From positions 1,860,001 through 1,924,000 of the forward strand of contig ML133394.1 in the NCBI GenBank assembly GCA_003864495.1: a DNA stretch of 64,000 nt, given 5' to 3'. The DNA is from Nemopilema nomurai (lineage: Eukaryota; Cnidaria; Scyphozoa; Rhizostomeae; Rhizostomatidae). The first letter of the stretch is position 1. The number at the start of each line of letters is the position of its first letter. A program made the translations under genes and the position numbers. Of this stretch, positions 31,111 to 43,661 are shown one piece after another. The notes below the pieces were generated by a model. The model was given only the letters and a program-made list of their open reading frames with translations. It did not search any database and was not told the origin of the DNA.

Positions 31111-34100
31111 CTCTTCGCAGCGTCCGTTCTTCAGATGTCCGATTGATCGATATGCTCCAATACTAAAGCGGCATCAACATGGATGCTAGACTGACAAAGA
31201 CGTCAGCAAATGATGTTTCAAATGTCGTTTCAAAACACCTTTTCACTTGCACTCCCTTAAAGCATGTCACGTGAACTGAAGCCAGAACTTCTTCGCATGC
31301 AACTTTCTTTAATCTAATGCAGCAGCTGATACGGCATACGAGTTTCCTTGTAACAAGACCTGTATGTCTTTGCTTTTAAAGTGCTTAGGAGCAAATTGCT
31401 TGCATTTCAGGTCCTGGTTCCCACGCACCAATTGTGTCCTTAAACTGATACAATTCCGGATCGACTCGACGATATTTAACCAGAGGCAGTCATGTGTTTT
31501 CAAGTGGCCAGTCTGATTAGAGAACTGTGTTTCATATTAAATGCAAATGCTTGTGATTGGTGCAAAAGGCTGACCATCTGCCCAAACTATCAACCATTTA
31601 CAATGGCAATTCTTGCAGGTGCTAAACCAGCGGAATCATCAAACCAACATAATACAAGTCACCGAATGACTTCATGTCTTAGGATTCACATAGAAGGATT
31701 TCTCCATTAAAGGCATCAAGCTATGGTAAATGGCGATTTTCCTGGAGGGATGTGTCTGTTTTCATGTGATAATTTTGTTACCATGTGATTAGACATCAAC
31801 CAAGAGTAACATCATGTGTGCAGTTTGCTTGACAGCCAATCAGATTGGTGAAGCTACCATAATGACTCAACAGTTTCTACAACTTGGGTATACGCTTTCC
31901 ATTCACCATGACTCAGTGTCTTTAAGCGTCCATTTTTTAGTCTCTTATTTTTGGTTTTAATCAGATGATTTTGAAATATCGTGACCGATCAACCATGAGT
32001 TTATTTCACAATGACACCCTCTTTCTACACACAAAAGTGAAAATTTTTATCAAAAGTTGCAAAAAAGTACATTTTGGCTAAAGGGACGTTTGTTGCATCA
32101 GCTGAGCAAGCTGTCGCTATTTTTAGCGTTTCCAAGACAATAAGGCTATTGAGCAAGCTGTTCGTGACAGTAGAGCCTAGATTATCAGCCGAATTGGTTT
32201 GATGTGAAAGGAATTAGCTTCATTTCAATTGTGTATACCTGGCAAGTATTATAAAGTCGCAGTAAGGGAAGTATCATCATTTCCAGGCTACCAGCAAGTT
32301 TTGACAAAAGGCAGCAACATCACTGCTACTTCCGCCTATTATGTCATACTTGTGCGGTATTTGGGAGTTTAAGTAAGGCATCCTGAAAAAATAATTTGCT
32401 TTTCAGAATATTCAGAGTTCTTTTGAATATTCTGGATTCAGGGGTCTTTTGATTTTCGCAGCAACATTGTTAAAGCTGGATAGATCTCTGTAAATAATCT
32501 ATGATTTAGATGTATGTGATTGTGACCTGTGGACAGCAAATGTCAGTGTCAGTTTATATTTACATTAAATTCGTTTTAATAGCACGACAGCTTGAAAATG
32601 TGAATATATCCTGAATGCATGAACCCTTTATCATCCTTCTCTTATTAAAGCTTTGCCAAAGCATATTGGGTTAATGATCGTATACATTTTTTATGAGGGC
32701 GTCAGCTAGAGCGTATTCCACATAAACCTTAATTATTTATGCTGATAACTACAGTGTTTTGCAAACATCCCATTTTCAAACGAAGAAAATTAACAATTTT
32801 CTATTTTGAGAAAAGGAAATGCTAAATTTCCCCAATTCTAATAACACTATATAAGAAGAAAGCTATCCCAAATCGAACATTTTCTGAGAAAACATTTGCC
32901 AAGTTTTCTACCTTGTTTCTAGCCCTGAGGCTGGTCTTTCTTATGACGTTGGTAGATCCTAAACAGTTTCATGCGCAAATATCGAAATTAGCATGACCAT
33001 ATTTGAAAAGGGCTCGGAAGTCTAGCGACTAAACTCGTGCTTTTAAGCAAAGCATTTTGATCAAACATTTATTTTTAGCAATCATTTTGCAGAACGCTTC
33101 CTCAATATCCACTTAAAATCAATATATACCCTACGTTTCTCTTCTCAATACGCTATACTTTAACAAATTTATTACATATTGACTTAAAGGACATTTTTCA
33201 TCGTAATCTTATCGTTTGCACCTGGCAAAATTCTTCTCGGCTAAAGGTTTTAACTTGTTAACACATTTGGCTTCTATGTGTCGATTTTGCTTTAATTCTT
33301 GCTCCTTGAAATGCAGTATTTACTAAGCAATACTGGCTTATAGGTGGCTTGTTAAATTCATTATTGAAATGTGTTCTGGATAGGTGGAAACAACATGGAT
33401 ATCTGTATTGAGATGAAAGATGTTGTATATATGGAAACGAGATATGAGTGAATAAAGACAAAATAAATACTGTAGCTTAACACGGACTTCTTAGTGTAGA
33501 ATTGAAGTATAAAAAGCTAAATGCCTCAAAAGCTAGTTCATGTTCAAGTTTATTATTGAAATGTGTTCGAGATAGGTGGAAACAACATGGATGTCTGTAT
33601 TGAGATGAAAGACCCGGCCACTTAAAGAATGCCTAACTTGGATGCCCGAACCCCTGTGCCCGAGTGCACTGCAAGCCAACGTCAAGTGTCTCACGTGACA
33701 TCGAATGCTCCGTATTTGTTAAGCGAATATAGATCGGGGAAAATACTGCCTTGGACCTCGGAAATGACAATGTTATTAAAGAAACAAGTGAAATTCAGAA
33801 TTGGCAGAAAACCTAGAGCTGCCCACTCAAGACAACTTAAAGATAGAAATCGGTTCTGAAAATCACAGTGAATTCAACATCTATGAATAAATATCCATTA
33901 AAAATCAAGTCTTCGAAGCCACGAGAAAATCCCGAGAGATATTGATGCACAAATCAAGTTACTGCCCCATCATGTTATTGACTTCCTTCAGCCGATCTTT
34001 TTTGTCATAACTGTCCAGAGCATTAACATCCATTTGCTCAATATTCATATGGCAATGAATATTAATTACTGGAGTGTTTTGACTAACCTTGCAGAAAAAG

Positions 34101-34600
34101 TTACGCCGATTAAGCTGGCAAAGAGTTCCAGTGCACTTACCAACATCTTAAAAGAAATTAGCTATAATTGCTTTTGGATTTTGTTTGAATTTGAACTTTG
34201 ATCGCATTGAGGCAAGATGATTTCTGGCAAACGAAATATTGATTCAATTTGCTTCGTACAAATAGATGGGAAGTAAGGCGAGAAGTAAAGTGTTTAGTTA
34301 CATTTCTACAGCAACCATCTTTGAAAAGGATCTCTAATCAACTACCTTTTCTCGTTTCTAAGCTGTTGCAAAATCCCTATTATCAACATTAATGACGTTT
34401 CCAGGACTTTGGTAAAATCGTATGAGAGGGCATCGCCATTACTGAACATTAGTCTAGTTAGTTGACAGTAAAAATGAATCGAAAATAATACTGAGGAAAC
34501 AATTATAGTCAGACATAACAGTATTCTTATTTTTCATCTGAATTTAGAAAACAGGTGGTGATATTGAGAAAACATAAAAAACATTTATATATACAAACTC
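31111..34600. other. intergenic region, no supported gene
   Basis: AT-rich spacer upstream of the GPCR. The only structured features I find are the paired 60-base repeats at 33361 and 33553. An open frame at 33629-33859 (76 aa, plus) ends in a basic stretch (RKPRAAHSRQLKDRNRF) but has no recognisable domain. I do not call it a gene. Confidence 0.45.
33361..33612. repeat. pair of 60-base direct repeats
   Basis: The segments 33361-33420 and 33553-33612 are about 95% identical. Both start TTATTGAAATGTGTTC and end GAGATGAAAGA, and they lie 192 bases apart in the same orientation. There is no sign of a CRISPR-like array or coding role. They are probably a local duplication or two copies of a dispersed repeat. 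Confidence 0.85.
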
Positions 34601-34624
34601 CATTAAATTTGCTGTTCTGATCGG

Positions 34625-35390
34625 TCTATACAGTTCATTATTCTCTTCTTTTCTCCGGTATGGTAAAACAACCTTGGGCTTCACACATGATGTTCATATC
34701 AAACCTATCTATCTGCTGCAAAAGAGAGTGGTGAAAGCCATTGCCTTTCCACATTTCATTGCACCCTCCACCCTATCTTTTCGAATTAGAAGATTTTGAA
34801 GCTTGAAGACTTCTTCCAGTTAAATTGCTTTGCTTTTGTTTATGATTCTGTCAATAAGAACTCGCCGAGCTGCTTTCACAACTTCTTTGAATCTGTGTCA
34901 AATACTCATCAATATGGTACATGGCAAGCTAAAAAAATGACATTTTCTTAATACAGAATACTCTACAATATGGTATCAGGTGTGTACATTTCGTTGGTGC
35001 TAAATCTTGGAACAGTACCCCAGTAGATATAAAAATATCATTGTCTGTTGTCAGTTTTTCTTAAAAGCTTAAAACCTTTTTATTCAACAAGAACTATATA
35101 ATTTGATTTTGAAGCAAAATTTATAGCTTTGTTATTCATGTAAATGATCAATTTCTTAAAAAACTACCCTAGAAAAGGGGGTGCTCTCTCCTCGATTAGT
35201 TTATCTACTGAGAGAGCTCCTCCTAAAAAAATTTCCCATACAAACAACATCTTATGTGATCGCTATTTATTGTTATTGAGTATTTTATGTAATGTGTTAA
35301 CATTTTATGTAATTATTTGAAATGTAGAACAAAAAGATACTGTATGTATGTAGAGGGATTTTTAAATATAAAACTGAACTGAACTGAATT
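34625..35390 (+). mobile_element. degenerate LINE (non-LTR retrotransposon) 3' end
   Basis: The plus strand encodes, with stops and frame changes, the C-terminal region of a LINE ORF2. It contains IYLLQKRVVKAIAFPHF near 34705 (the usual LQK-x-x-x-R-x-I block after the reverse transcriptase). From about 34970 it has GIRCVHFVGAKSWNSTPVDI, matching the common LINE end in which a G-x-K-x-WN-x-x-P block precedes the stop. The element ends with ACTGA repeats (about 35373-35388), a short-repeat tail like those of CR1/L2-type LINEs. It is 5'-truncated and dead. Confidence 0.75.
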
Positions 35391-35921
35391 TCGCGGTGAA
35401 CCAGATTGCCTCATTAAAGGAAAACCCGTTTTTGTAGCATTCATGACAACACGTAACCCAACTAAGAGAACTAAAGTATAAGTATAACTAAAGTATATGA
35501 ATCTTATGTTATATAGTTATCAACGATTTCTTAAAAAAAGCTGGGTTGGAACATCTTGTTTCGGGAGAATAGTTCTACTGGAATGGGAGATGTTCTCCGA
35601 TGGTTCTTGACAAGTTATGACATGCAAGTCGCAGTGTAATATTTTTAGCCTGTAAGGACTTGCGAAAATCCTAGTTCAATCGTGTCTAAAAAGTCTAAAC
35701 TTTCGATTTAGCATGCTTGAGATTTCACGATCGATAGAAAAAGCAGAAACGCAGTTATCGCAACTTAAGCACTTTTCATCTGACACTCCTCAGAGCATGC
35801 AAACGTCGGACAATGCCCAACAGCTAACAGAGTCATGTTTCCGCCGCTTTCGCAATCGCTCGATTTGAATCTATTGTTGCAATTACCTTCCGAAACTTAA
35901 ACGAAGCAGTGGAAGATGATG

Positions 35922-36650
35922 CAGTACTTGTTCAATTATCCGGCCTTCTCTGGACACGAACTTTCAACATGCGTGTGGATAATCCGAAATAAAAAGATTG
36001 TGAAATATTATTTCACACTTTTGAAATATTATTTCAAAAGCACACATTACAAACTACTGTAAGACACTTAATACTCTTGGAATATAAATGAATCTTTGGC
36101 TGAATGTACGATGCCTCACGCTTCAAACATCTAGCTTATTTTCAATGGAGAGACAAACCTCTTTCATTTTTGCCCAGACCTTGTCATGACGAGAAAAGCT
36201 TTTAAACTGGCAAGAAAACATGGCAGTAGAAAAATGATGCCACTAACACATTCATGATATTGTTTTGGGAAATATCCGGATGCTTTTTGCACAGCTATGT
36301 CCATTTTTCTTGCCTTTGACTACTTGTTTCCACCTACTCTTACTACAATTTATTGTCACGAAATAACAAATAAATTCATGCTGAAACAGGAATTGCAGAA
36401 CCAGGGCCCTCGCGATAAAGTTCAAGGTGTAATTTTTAGTTTCTTTGCAAATAATGCTAAAATTAGCAAAGGGTGTCCCAATATTGGCAAGAACAAACTT
36501 ATTCTTTTTTAAAAAGAGGCAAGAAAAACGTTCCCAACATATCATCAGAAATGTTGAAAATTCTTTATTCAAAATTCCTCCCTCCTTTTTTTTACGGACC
36601 GGATAATTGGAATCCGGATAAACGAGGGTCGGATAATTGAATAAGTACTG
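35922..36650. mobile_element. Tigger/pogo-like DNA transposon remnant
   Basis: The left end (35922-35952) begins CAGTACTTGTTCAATTATCC. The right end (36596-36650) is an inverted repeat whose outer part reads, in reverse complement, CAGTACTTATTCAATTATCC. The wider right end has the ATTATCCG/GGATAAACGAGG pattern seen in Tigger/pogo families. No transposase is visible. The tandem array starts at 36046, inside this element. Only its right part is therefore repeated: the same right end recurs at 44462-44516, 52278-52332 and 60088-60142, while the left end occurs once. Confidence 0.55.
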
Positions 36651-37799
36651 TAAATCTTTACTTGCTGGTCCTCTTTGAATTCTTTTTTACTAAAATTGTC
36701 CACCTTAGACAAAAATGTCCTACTCTCCTGCCGTGGTAAGCAAAAGCGTTTTTATATTATTGAAATGGCTTTTAAATAACAGTAAGAAAGATTAGGCTGC
36801 ACAGATCGAAATTTGGTTTCCACTGGAAAGAGTAAATTTTTCATCGCTTTGTTGGTAATCCAACTCTTTCTTTTAATTAAAATTTCTACATGGAAATTAA
36901 TCGCATAAAATATTCGCTGTAGAATTTGCCTCAATCCCTCTTCAGATTATGCCATACTTAACACTTGCCTTACCATCTTAATGTCACGGTTACCTTTTAT
37001 CACAACCAGTTTACTAACCCAATTCTGATATTATAGCAGAGATATTTTGCTCCCCGTGGGAGTACAGGATTCAATGGGTAGTGTAGATGCCGAAATGTTA
37101 GCGATGTCGCTTCCAAAGATGCCATAGATTGTTACCTGATTATAATGCTCAGTAGTAGGGCTTTGCAGTGTCGTATGTGAACTAAAAAAGAAATGGGTTG
37201 CATGAATAACGAATGCAGCATAGCAAATTCATACTTAAAGTGACCACCTCATTTTGCACCTCATACAAAAACCAAGAAATTCATACAAATATACACCTCA
37301 TTTTGCAAAAATAGCTGCATGTATATTTTCAGCTACGACAGGTAGCCTACCGTTATTAAGTTTTAATTACCCGAGACTTGTGATGTATTTGTCTCTACCT
37401 GTGTATTGACTAAAGCGTCAAGTAGCGATAGAAAGTCCAAAACGGCCTCATCAATAATGCATTTAGTGTAACAAACTATTGTTGGTATACAAGCGGGAGC
37501 AGAAAGCATCTTGCGATCGTTTCGTTTCAATACGATCCAAACATAAGGTTGTATGCGAATGTAATCTATAAACTAACATTGCTTATTGTAAGATGACAAA
37601 AAACGGGAGAAAGATAGGAAGACATTGCAAGCGGGGAATTCTTTCTATACCAAGTCTACCTTTGTCGTTTGATCAAGGCGAAGGCTTCTCTTATTAGCAG
37701 CAATGTCCCGTCAGAGATTTCAGAGAAATTCATTTTCCTAACGTCACAAACTCTTTGACGTCGAGTTAAATCTTCTGTCACAAAATACCATCTTACTAA

Positions 37800-38302
37800 C
37801 TGACTGCCAAAGTTCCCCGATGGGTTGTTTATCAGGTTAGAACAGATTTGAGGAATAAAATGAAAGAAGTGGAACAGAGTGGGTGGAGAGAATAATCGAT
37901 TATGTAAGCAATGTCCGATCAATATTAGCAGTCGGCTGGCACAAATAGTGAACCATAAGGCATATATCAAGCTTAGGGCGACAAATTGGTACTTTAGAAA
38001 CCTGAAGCAGAGCAATGTAAAACATGATGACGCATACTTAACTAGAGAAATATGAAGCACCACAGCATCATAGCAACAGCTGTTGCCATTCAACATTGTT
38101 ATGACAAAATCAAAAGCCATCTCTATTCATTGCCTGGAAGGCATAATTCAACATCGATGGTCTTTGAATTCAGGCCTTTTGTCAATTTTTAGTAGATCTG
38201 CTGGTGATTATATTGTGAAGCCAATAACTACCGCCGTCATTTTGCTGGTGCCTAGAAGATGACAGATAGTGTCCATACTGCTATGGTCCGCCTATACCTA
38301 TG
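37800..38302 (-). pseudogene. decayed class A GPCR-like fragment, unit 1
   Basis: Minus-strand translation gives HRYRRTIAVWTLSVIF and a stop (near 38302-38250), resembling the start of TM4. After a gap comes a hydrophobic run with FVALSLIYALWFTICASRLL then ILIGHC (TM6-like) and FHFIPQICSNLINNP (TM7-like, with an NP but no NPxxY). Stops separate the pieces, and TM1-3 are not visible. This is a tentative reading as a receptor relic, based on the order of hydrophobic segments. The open frame continues to 37656 into sequence with no receptor likeness. Confidence 0.35.
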
Positions 38303-38840
38303 CCTTATTCCTATGCAAGATTTTCCCACCAAGTTGAAAACACGCTTCGGAATGCAAAATGATACACATTTGTCGTCATATTCCAATCATTGAATCATTT
38401 TGCAATCATTGAATCATTTTCCGATTATTGATCCTTTTTGTGATCATTAAACCACCTAGCGCTTTGCGATACTTCATTGAGTCATATTCATCCACATCTC
38501 GCCTTGTGATTCAATTTTCTAATGCTAGTTGTATTTACCAATGCTATTTATCAACGCAAGAAATCGCTGATGTAACAGTATGTTTGATTTTAGCAGCACT
38601 GACATATTAAAGACGAAAAATGCTTTGCTTTAATAAATGCAAAATAAATGCTGTTTACAAGACTCCCAACAACCCTTCCACATTAATAAATAATGATTTC
38701 GAAAATAGGACAAGAATACCACCAATAAATGCCAATCTGCATCTTCAACGGCAGAGGTAGATGGTGTCCATTTACGACACGTTATTCTAATTTTGAGCAA
38801 CATAGAACAATTTGTGTGACCAGAAGGCTTTCTCCCAGAA

Positions 38841-41800
38841 ATGGAAAAGAAAGGGCAGTTGGCTATAATCGTATTGTGCTTAACTAGTACCGTTCTTTCC
38901 AATATCGTTAATTTGAACTGTAAAGTCCATGCAGACTTTAGTGTTGTGCTGGAAGACTTCGTTGACAATTCCGGAATCATAAAGAGGGTTGCATCAAAAG
39001 GAAAACGAGAGTGTGTTCTTGAGTGTCTGTCCGTGCAAAGATGCAAGGCAGTGAACTTTCAAAAGGGTAGATGGAACGTGTGAACTGATAGAGCGTGGAT
39101 TAACATCGAATGTGCAGCAGAAGAATGGATGGACATATTTGACGACCAATGCTGGCGCAAGGAATGTGAGTACCCCTCCAAGCGCATGTCTTGGGTTCGT
39201 AAACGTGCTCTTAAGTGCCTAATAAACAGAGTCGGGAAAAGCGGGGGATGGTTGGTGTTTGGGACGCTGTGGAAATTATAGGCAGCAGAGGGTCGCAATA
39301 AGGGCGAGCTCAGCCAGGAATTGATATAGAAGGGGATTCCTAATAAAAACGGGAGAGATTGGAAAACGTTCAACGAGTTAGTGGTGATAACGGTCCTTAT
39401 AAGAGCGGGGGGTGGGGGCGTGGTTGGGGAAAAATTGAAAACTGTAATTGGTGGGCCGCTAATTAGGCACCTAAAAGTAGGTAGCAAGCACTTGATGTTA
39501 ACAGCACATAGTGAAACCAATGTAGGGAGACTTTTCGTCTATAAATAGTTCTGTTCCAGTACACAAGGAGTGCCAAGGTATTTAAATTTTACCTAGTGGT
39601 ATTTTGATAACATCGTGCAACTTTCACATACACCTACATTATATGTTTGCCAGGAACTTTATAATCTACTATCTGATCATGTATTCAAAGTACCATAGTT
39701 CGTGCTTTGAAAGATGAGTAAAGGCGAGACTCGTCGTTTTAGAATGGCTTGAACTGCAACACCTTGTCACCATGTCAGAATAATGCCCAGTGCGTTGATA
39801 CATGTGAGGACCCTGGCTACAAATGCATTTGTGACAAAATGCACTCAGGATCAGATTGCAAGAGTGTAAGAGGTAAGGTCCTCTATTTTCAGGCAAAATA
39901 GATTTATGATCTTTATATTCCAACTAAAAACAAAATTCCAAAGACAGATGATTATAACACTTTGTGAATTGAAATCCCGGCAATGCAATTGGAGAGGACT
40001 CTACTTGCCGGGTATGATGAAATGCCACTCTACCCTACCCTCAAAGTTCTACACATGCCGAATAAACAGCTGTATGTCGCAATGGCATTTAAAGCAAGTT
40101 TTGTCAATTCTATTTCATTGCATTCTTCTTTACAATTCAATTTTGAAAGCTTGCCAATATTGGAAAAATGTCATTACACTGTATACTCATGAATCGTTTC
40201 CGCATACAGTTTTCGTTTAGTGAGGACTTGCGTTTAGTAAGGATCAATGTGCTAGGTTTTAAGCTAGTTGATTCTGCGTCTCCTTCAGTTGGTCGGGTGA
40301 CATTCAGCATTACACAATTATTGGTTTCTAAGGTATGAAGCACCAGTAATTGATTCATAGAACACAATACACAATTAAACAGGTTTTCTATTTCTAGTGG
40401 TGAACCCGCTGAAAACACCTGAGCTATATATACAATCTCTTTCATCTGCCTGTGACTCAATGAACAATGAAACAAATTCAAGCACCCAATGACATTTTAG
40501 AATGGCTCATTGCATTGCATGATTTGAAATTCGAAATATTTTCGCGAAAGCCTCCTTTTCTTTGATGTCTGAAACAAGGCTGGGCATTTTAAAGGAGTAG
40601 CAAATATTTTGCTGACGTTGCGCGTTTGCTGACGGGAAGAGGACTGGGTCCAACCAATACCCAGGGCCTTTTCTAATTACAACCAATATGACATGTGTTA
40701 TGTAAATACTAGTAAATAACGAAAGTTATGAAAACTTCTACTACCACTCTTATCACGATCATTCAAAAAACGTTTGTAGTGCCATTATCAATGTTATCAC
40801 AAGCGGTACTTCTTTATCCATTGACAGCACCATAGAAAATACATAAAACTCAAGCAAATCAGACCTGCTATTTACAGAGATTTTTATGCACGAAAGAACC
40901 TACTTGAAAAAATCTTTTTTTAATTCCAGTATTTACATATTAATTTTACAGAGTTTGCCAGCTGCCAAGAAGCATATGTCAATGGATTTTCAGAAAGTGG
41001 CGTGTATAAATTGTCAGGAATGGGATACCATTATTGCGTGATGACGTCACTAGGAGAATGCCGTGGCGTAGGCTGGACTCTGATCTTAAAGACAAAGGGT
41101 ACTTAGTAAGTATAAGTAGTGTTTGTGGGATCAAACTATTCCGGTTGTTAATACATAAGCTCATAGTTTTTCCTATTCATGAAGTTTATGAAACGAAACA
41201 TTTCAATGAAATAATGAAATAATATTTTATCGACAAAGACTAGGTTTAATTACGCCGCTGGCTACTGGACCACCTCCAACACTTTCAACCACGTCTATGC
41301 CTTAGATGAGGGCCTAAATGTTGGTCAGGAAGCCAAGTACGATGCTTATAATAAGATGGCTTTTACCAGTGTTTGCCTTGGCTTCGACGTATCAGGATCA
41401 AGGGCATACGTACAAATTGACAGAACAGCCAGCTCTATGCTGAATGCCATAAATTCAGGGTATCAAGGTAACTATTACGAACATAACTTTCACTTAAACG
41501 ATTTTAAAAATGTCCATTTATCTCGGAATGGCACGTTTTAAGAAACATTTAATGTATCGTTTATAGACCCAAATCTGTCAAGCCAAGGACTAATAATGTC
41601 AATGCACTTGACATTAAAAGTCTGTATAGAGGGGCGAAGGAAAAATCTTCTCTTCCGTTTCAACCTTATGATCATTAACATATTGAAACGTTGTTGTCAT
41701 GCTTGTTATGTAATTTTACAAGTGTCTTGATCACGTGTCTTGTCACGTGTCTTGATCACGTGTCTCTCTGCCTGGATCCACAAACGCAACAGTTACAGCG

Positions 41801-42094
41801 ACATGTGTCTCTCTGCCTTCACATACTGTAAGTTGCTTTGCACCCATCTTTGCAGGGACAACTCTTGGACGTTCGAAATGGCTAAGCATTGTGCCCGGAA
41901 GCCAACTTCAGCCATACTGCAATCGTGAAGGTTTTAATGTCCTGGGCAGAGCAGTACGGATTGGCATTGCAGCGAACAATGAGAATGAATGTTTGTCTCC
42001 GGATTCATACAGTGGCATCGGAATAGGTGACATGTCAAATTGGTGCGGTATCACTGGAACAAAGACTGGCAATTCACTGCTATTTGAAAACTAA
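38841..42094 (+). pseudogene. PAN-EGF-fibrinogen-like secreted protein gene, copy 1 (frameshifted)
   Basis: Five exons: 38841-39165, 39743-39872, 40952-41105, 41239-41467 and 41856-42094. Exon 1 has the signal peptide and PAN/Apple domain, exon 2 an EGF domain, and exons 3-5 a fibrinogen-related domain. Compared with the other copies this one has three defects. An extra A at about 39061 shifts the frame inside the PAN domain (exon 325 rather than 324 bases). A missing C just before the exon 3 donor (154 rather than 155 bases) shifts it again. In exon 5 base changes near 42072 end the protein early, after AATTCACTGC. As written it cannot make the full protein. Splice sites are otherwise preserved, so sequencing error is possible. 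EGF has a Ser-to-Asn change not seen in the other copies. Confidence 0.75.
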
Positions 42095-43502
42095 TATACC
42101 GGCTGATGGATTTTTACTCGTAAAATGAGTGTAAAGAGCAGTAGTATAATAACCGTAAGAAGTGTAAGACCACTCCGCTAAGACACAGAGCAATGCTCCA
42201 AGTCACATTTTCACAAACTTATTTACGAAATTTCATCAATATATTCATTTATTTATGCAACACGAGTTGATGACTTAGGGGTATCCACAATCCTCAAATA
42301 GAGGCATTTAAATCGGATAGACGCAAAAACCAGACCATTAATCACTTTCGGGCAACATTAGTGCTTGAAAAACCAAACATCTTTTCAGCACCTGATATGG
42401 CTTAGATATGACGTGAGACCCCATTCGAAACATGCCACCAAGAGAGCACGCAAGGGTCATTATATGTGTGGTGCTTGATGCCTTCTGTTCTTATAGATAA
42501 GTACGATTATAGGCATCTGAAGTGGTAGAGAACGTGCAGCCCAACCCTACCAAGTTAGTCCCCGTCAATTTCATTATTAATCCACAATTTTGTTCATTCT
42601 GTCGAGTAGTTAACCGAAACAGAACTTTATTTTGCAAACACTTCCCAAAATTTTTTAGTTACGATCACCGAATTATTTAATAGAATTTTGAGACACGACT
42701 CTCTCAGCAAATGACGACTGCAAGAAAATTGCGCATACTGGATCACTGATCGTTAATGCAATACTTGTTCGAGCCATACTTCTTTGTATTTACACGAAGT
42801 TCTCGTATAATCGTAGGATCATGAATCGCCCACATCGTATGCCTTATTCTTAATTATGTCGTAGCACCTAGTTCCAATCGAAAATACACGACAAGATGTT
42901 ATGTTAGAGAGGGTGTTAAAAAGTTGCATGATGCCTAATTATTGAGTGCTTGAATATAAGTGCTTGAATAAATTAGACAGCTCTTTCGTAATGTCTTTTG
43001 CAGTTACCTTGGTACTTTTTGGTAGCCAAAAATGTGTCGAAACTCACTTTTGTATGACGCAAACTGTGCTGTTCAAGTTAGTGTCTAGAATCTAGCTTTA
43101 TTGCATTAGGTTGTCAAAAGTTTTAGAAAAATATTCTACACTGTTGCACTGTAGTTATCTGCTACTGGGGTCCTGTCTTTACTGCGTAGCATATGGCAAA
43201 GAACGTTTCTACGACCAATCAACTCTCTACAATCCTCCCCCTTCACCTCTTCTGCCTCGCCAGCCCATCTTTGTGACAACTGGCACACCTCAGTACTTCA
43301 CAAATTTTAAATCAGTAATCCATAATGAAAGATCTGTCACAATTTGGCCTTTTCCGTTTTGTGACCCCTAGAAATGACATAGACAAACTGTCACGAATAA
43401 ATTGCTTAACCAAAGCGACTATAGCACAGAACAGGCACGTAGGAACCGGGAGGGCTGGGGTGCAGCAGCCCCCCAATAATTGTCAACAAACTGCAGTATT
43501 TT

Positions 43503-43661
43503 TCCTTTATATCGGTGTACTGAATGAGAGGGAATACAATGGGCAGCAACATACTGTTTTGTTCTATCATCCAATCTTTGACTAGTGCGTCCTACATACC
43601 GAGCTTCACATCGGCAACATAATTCGTAAACGACTAAACTTTTTTGAGGGCAGGAACGCAA
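43503..43661 (-). mobile_element. Penelope-like GIY-YIG endonuclease fragment, unit 1
   Basis: Minus-strand translation reads LRSCPQKSLVVYELCCRC, then EARYVGRTSQRLDDRTKQYV. The VVY...CxC...YVGRTSxRLxxR block is the start of the GIY-YIG nuclease domain of Penelope-like elements (GIY-like VVY, YVG for YIG, followed by R-T-S-x-R-L). The downstream catalytic part and the reverse transcriptase are absent, so it is a fragment. It lies about 1.4 kb beyond the unit's host gene. Confidence 0.7.

Noticed and set aside
33629..33859. 76-aa plus-strand open frame with basic C-terminus
   Set aside because: It begins directly after a repeated segment and has no domain or signal peptide; too weak to call a gene.
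36252..36572. 106-aa minus-strand open frame in the Tigger-like right end
   Set aside because: AT-rich transposon sequence. The frame breaks in other units and has no transposase motif.
38630..39046. 138-aa minus-strand open frame antisense to exon 1 of the array gene
   Set aside because: Antisense shadow of the PAN/Apple-coding exon and its leader.
43111..43371. 86-codon open frame preserved in units 1-3
   Set aside because: Preservation reflects recent duplication of the whole unit. The frame starts without ATG and shows no domain.
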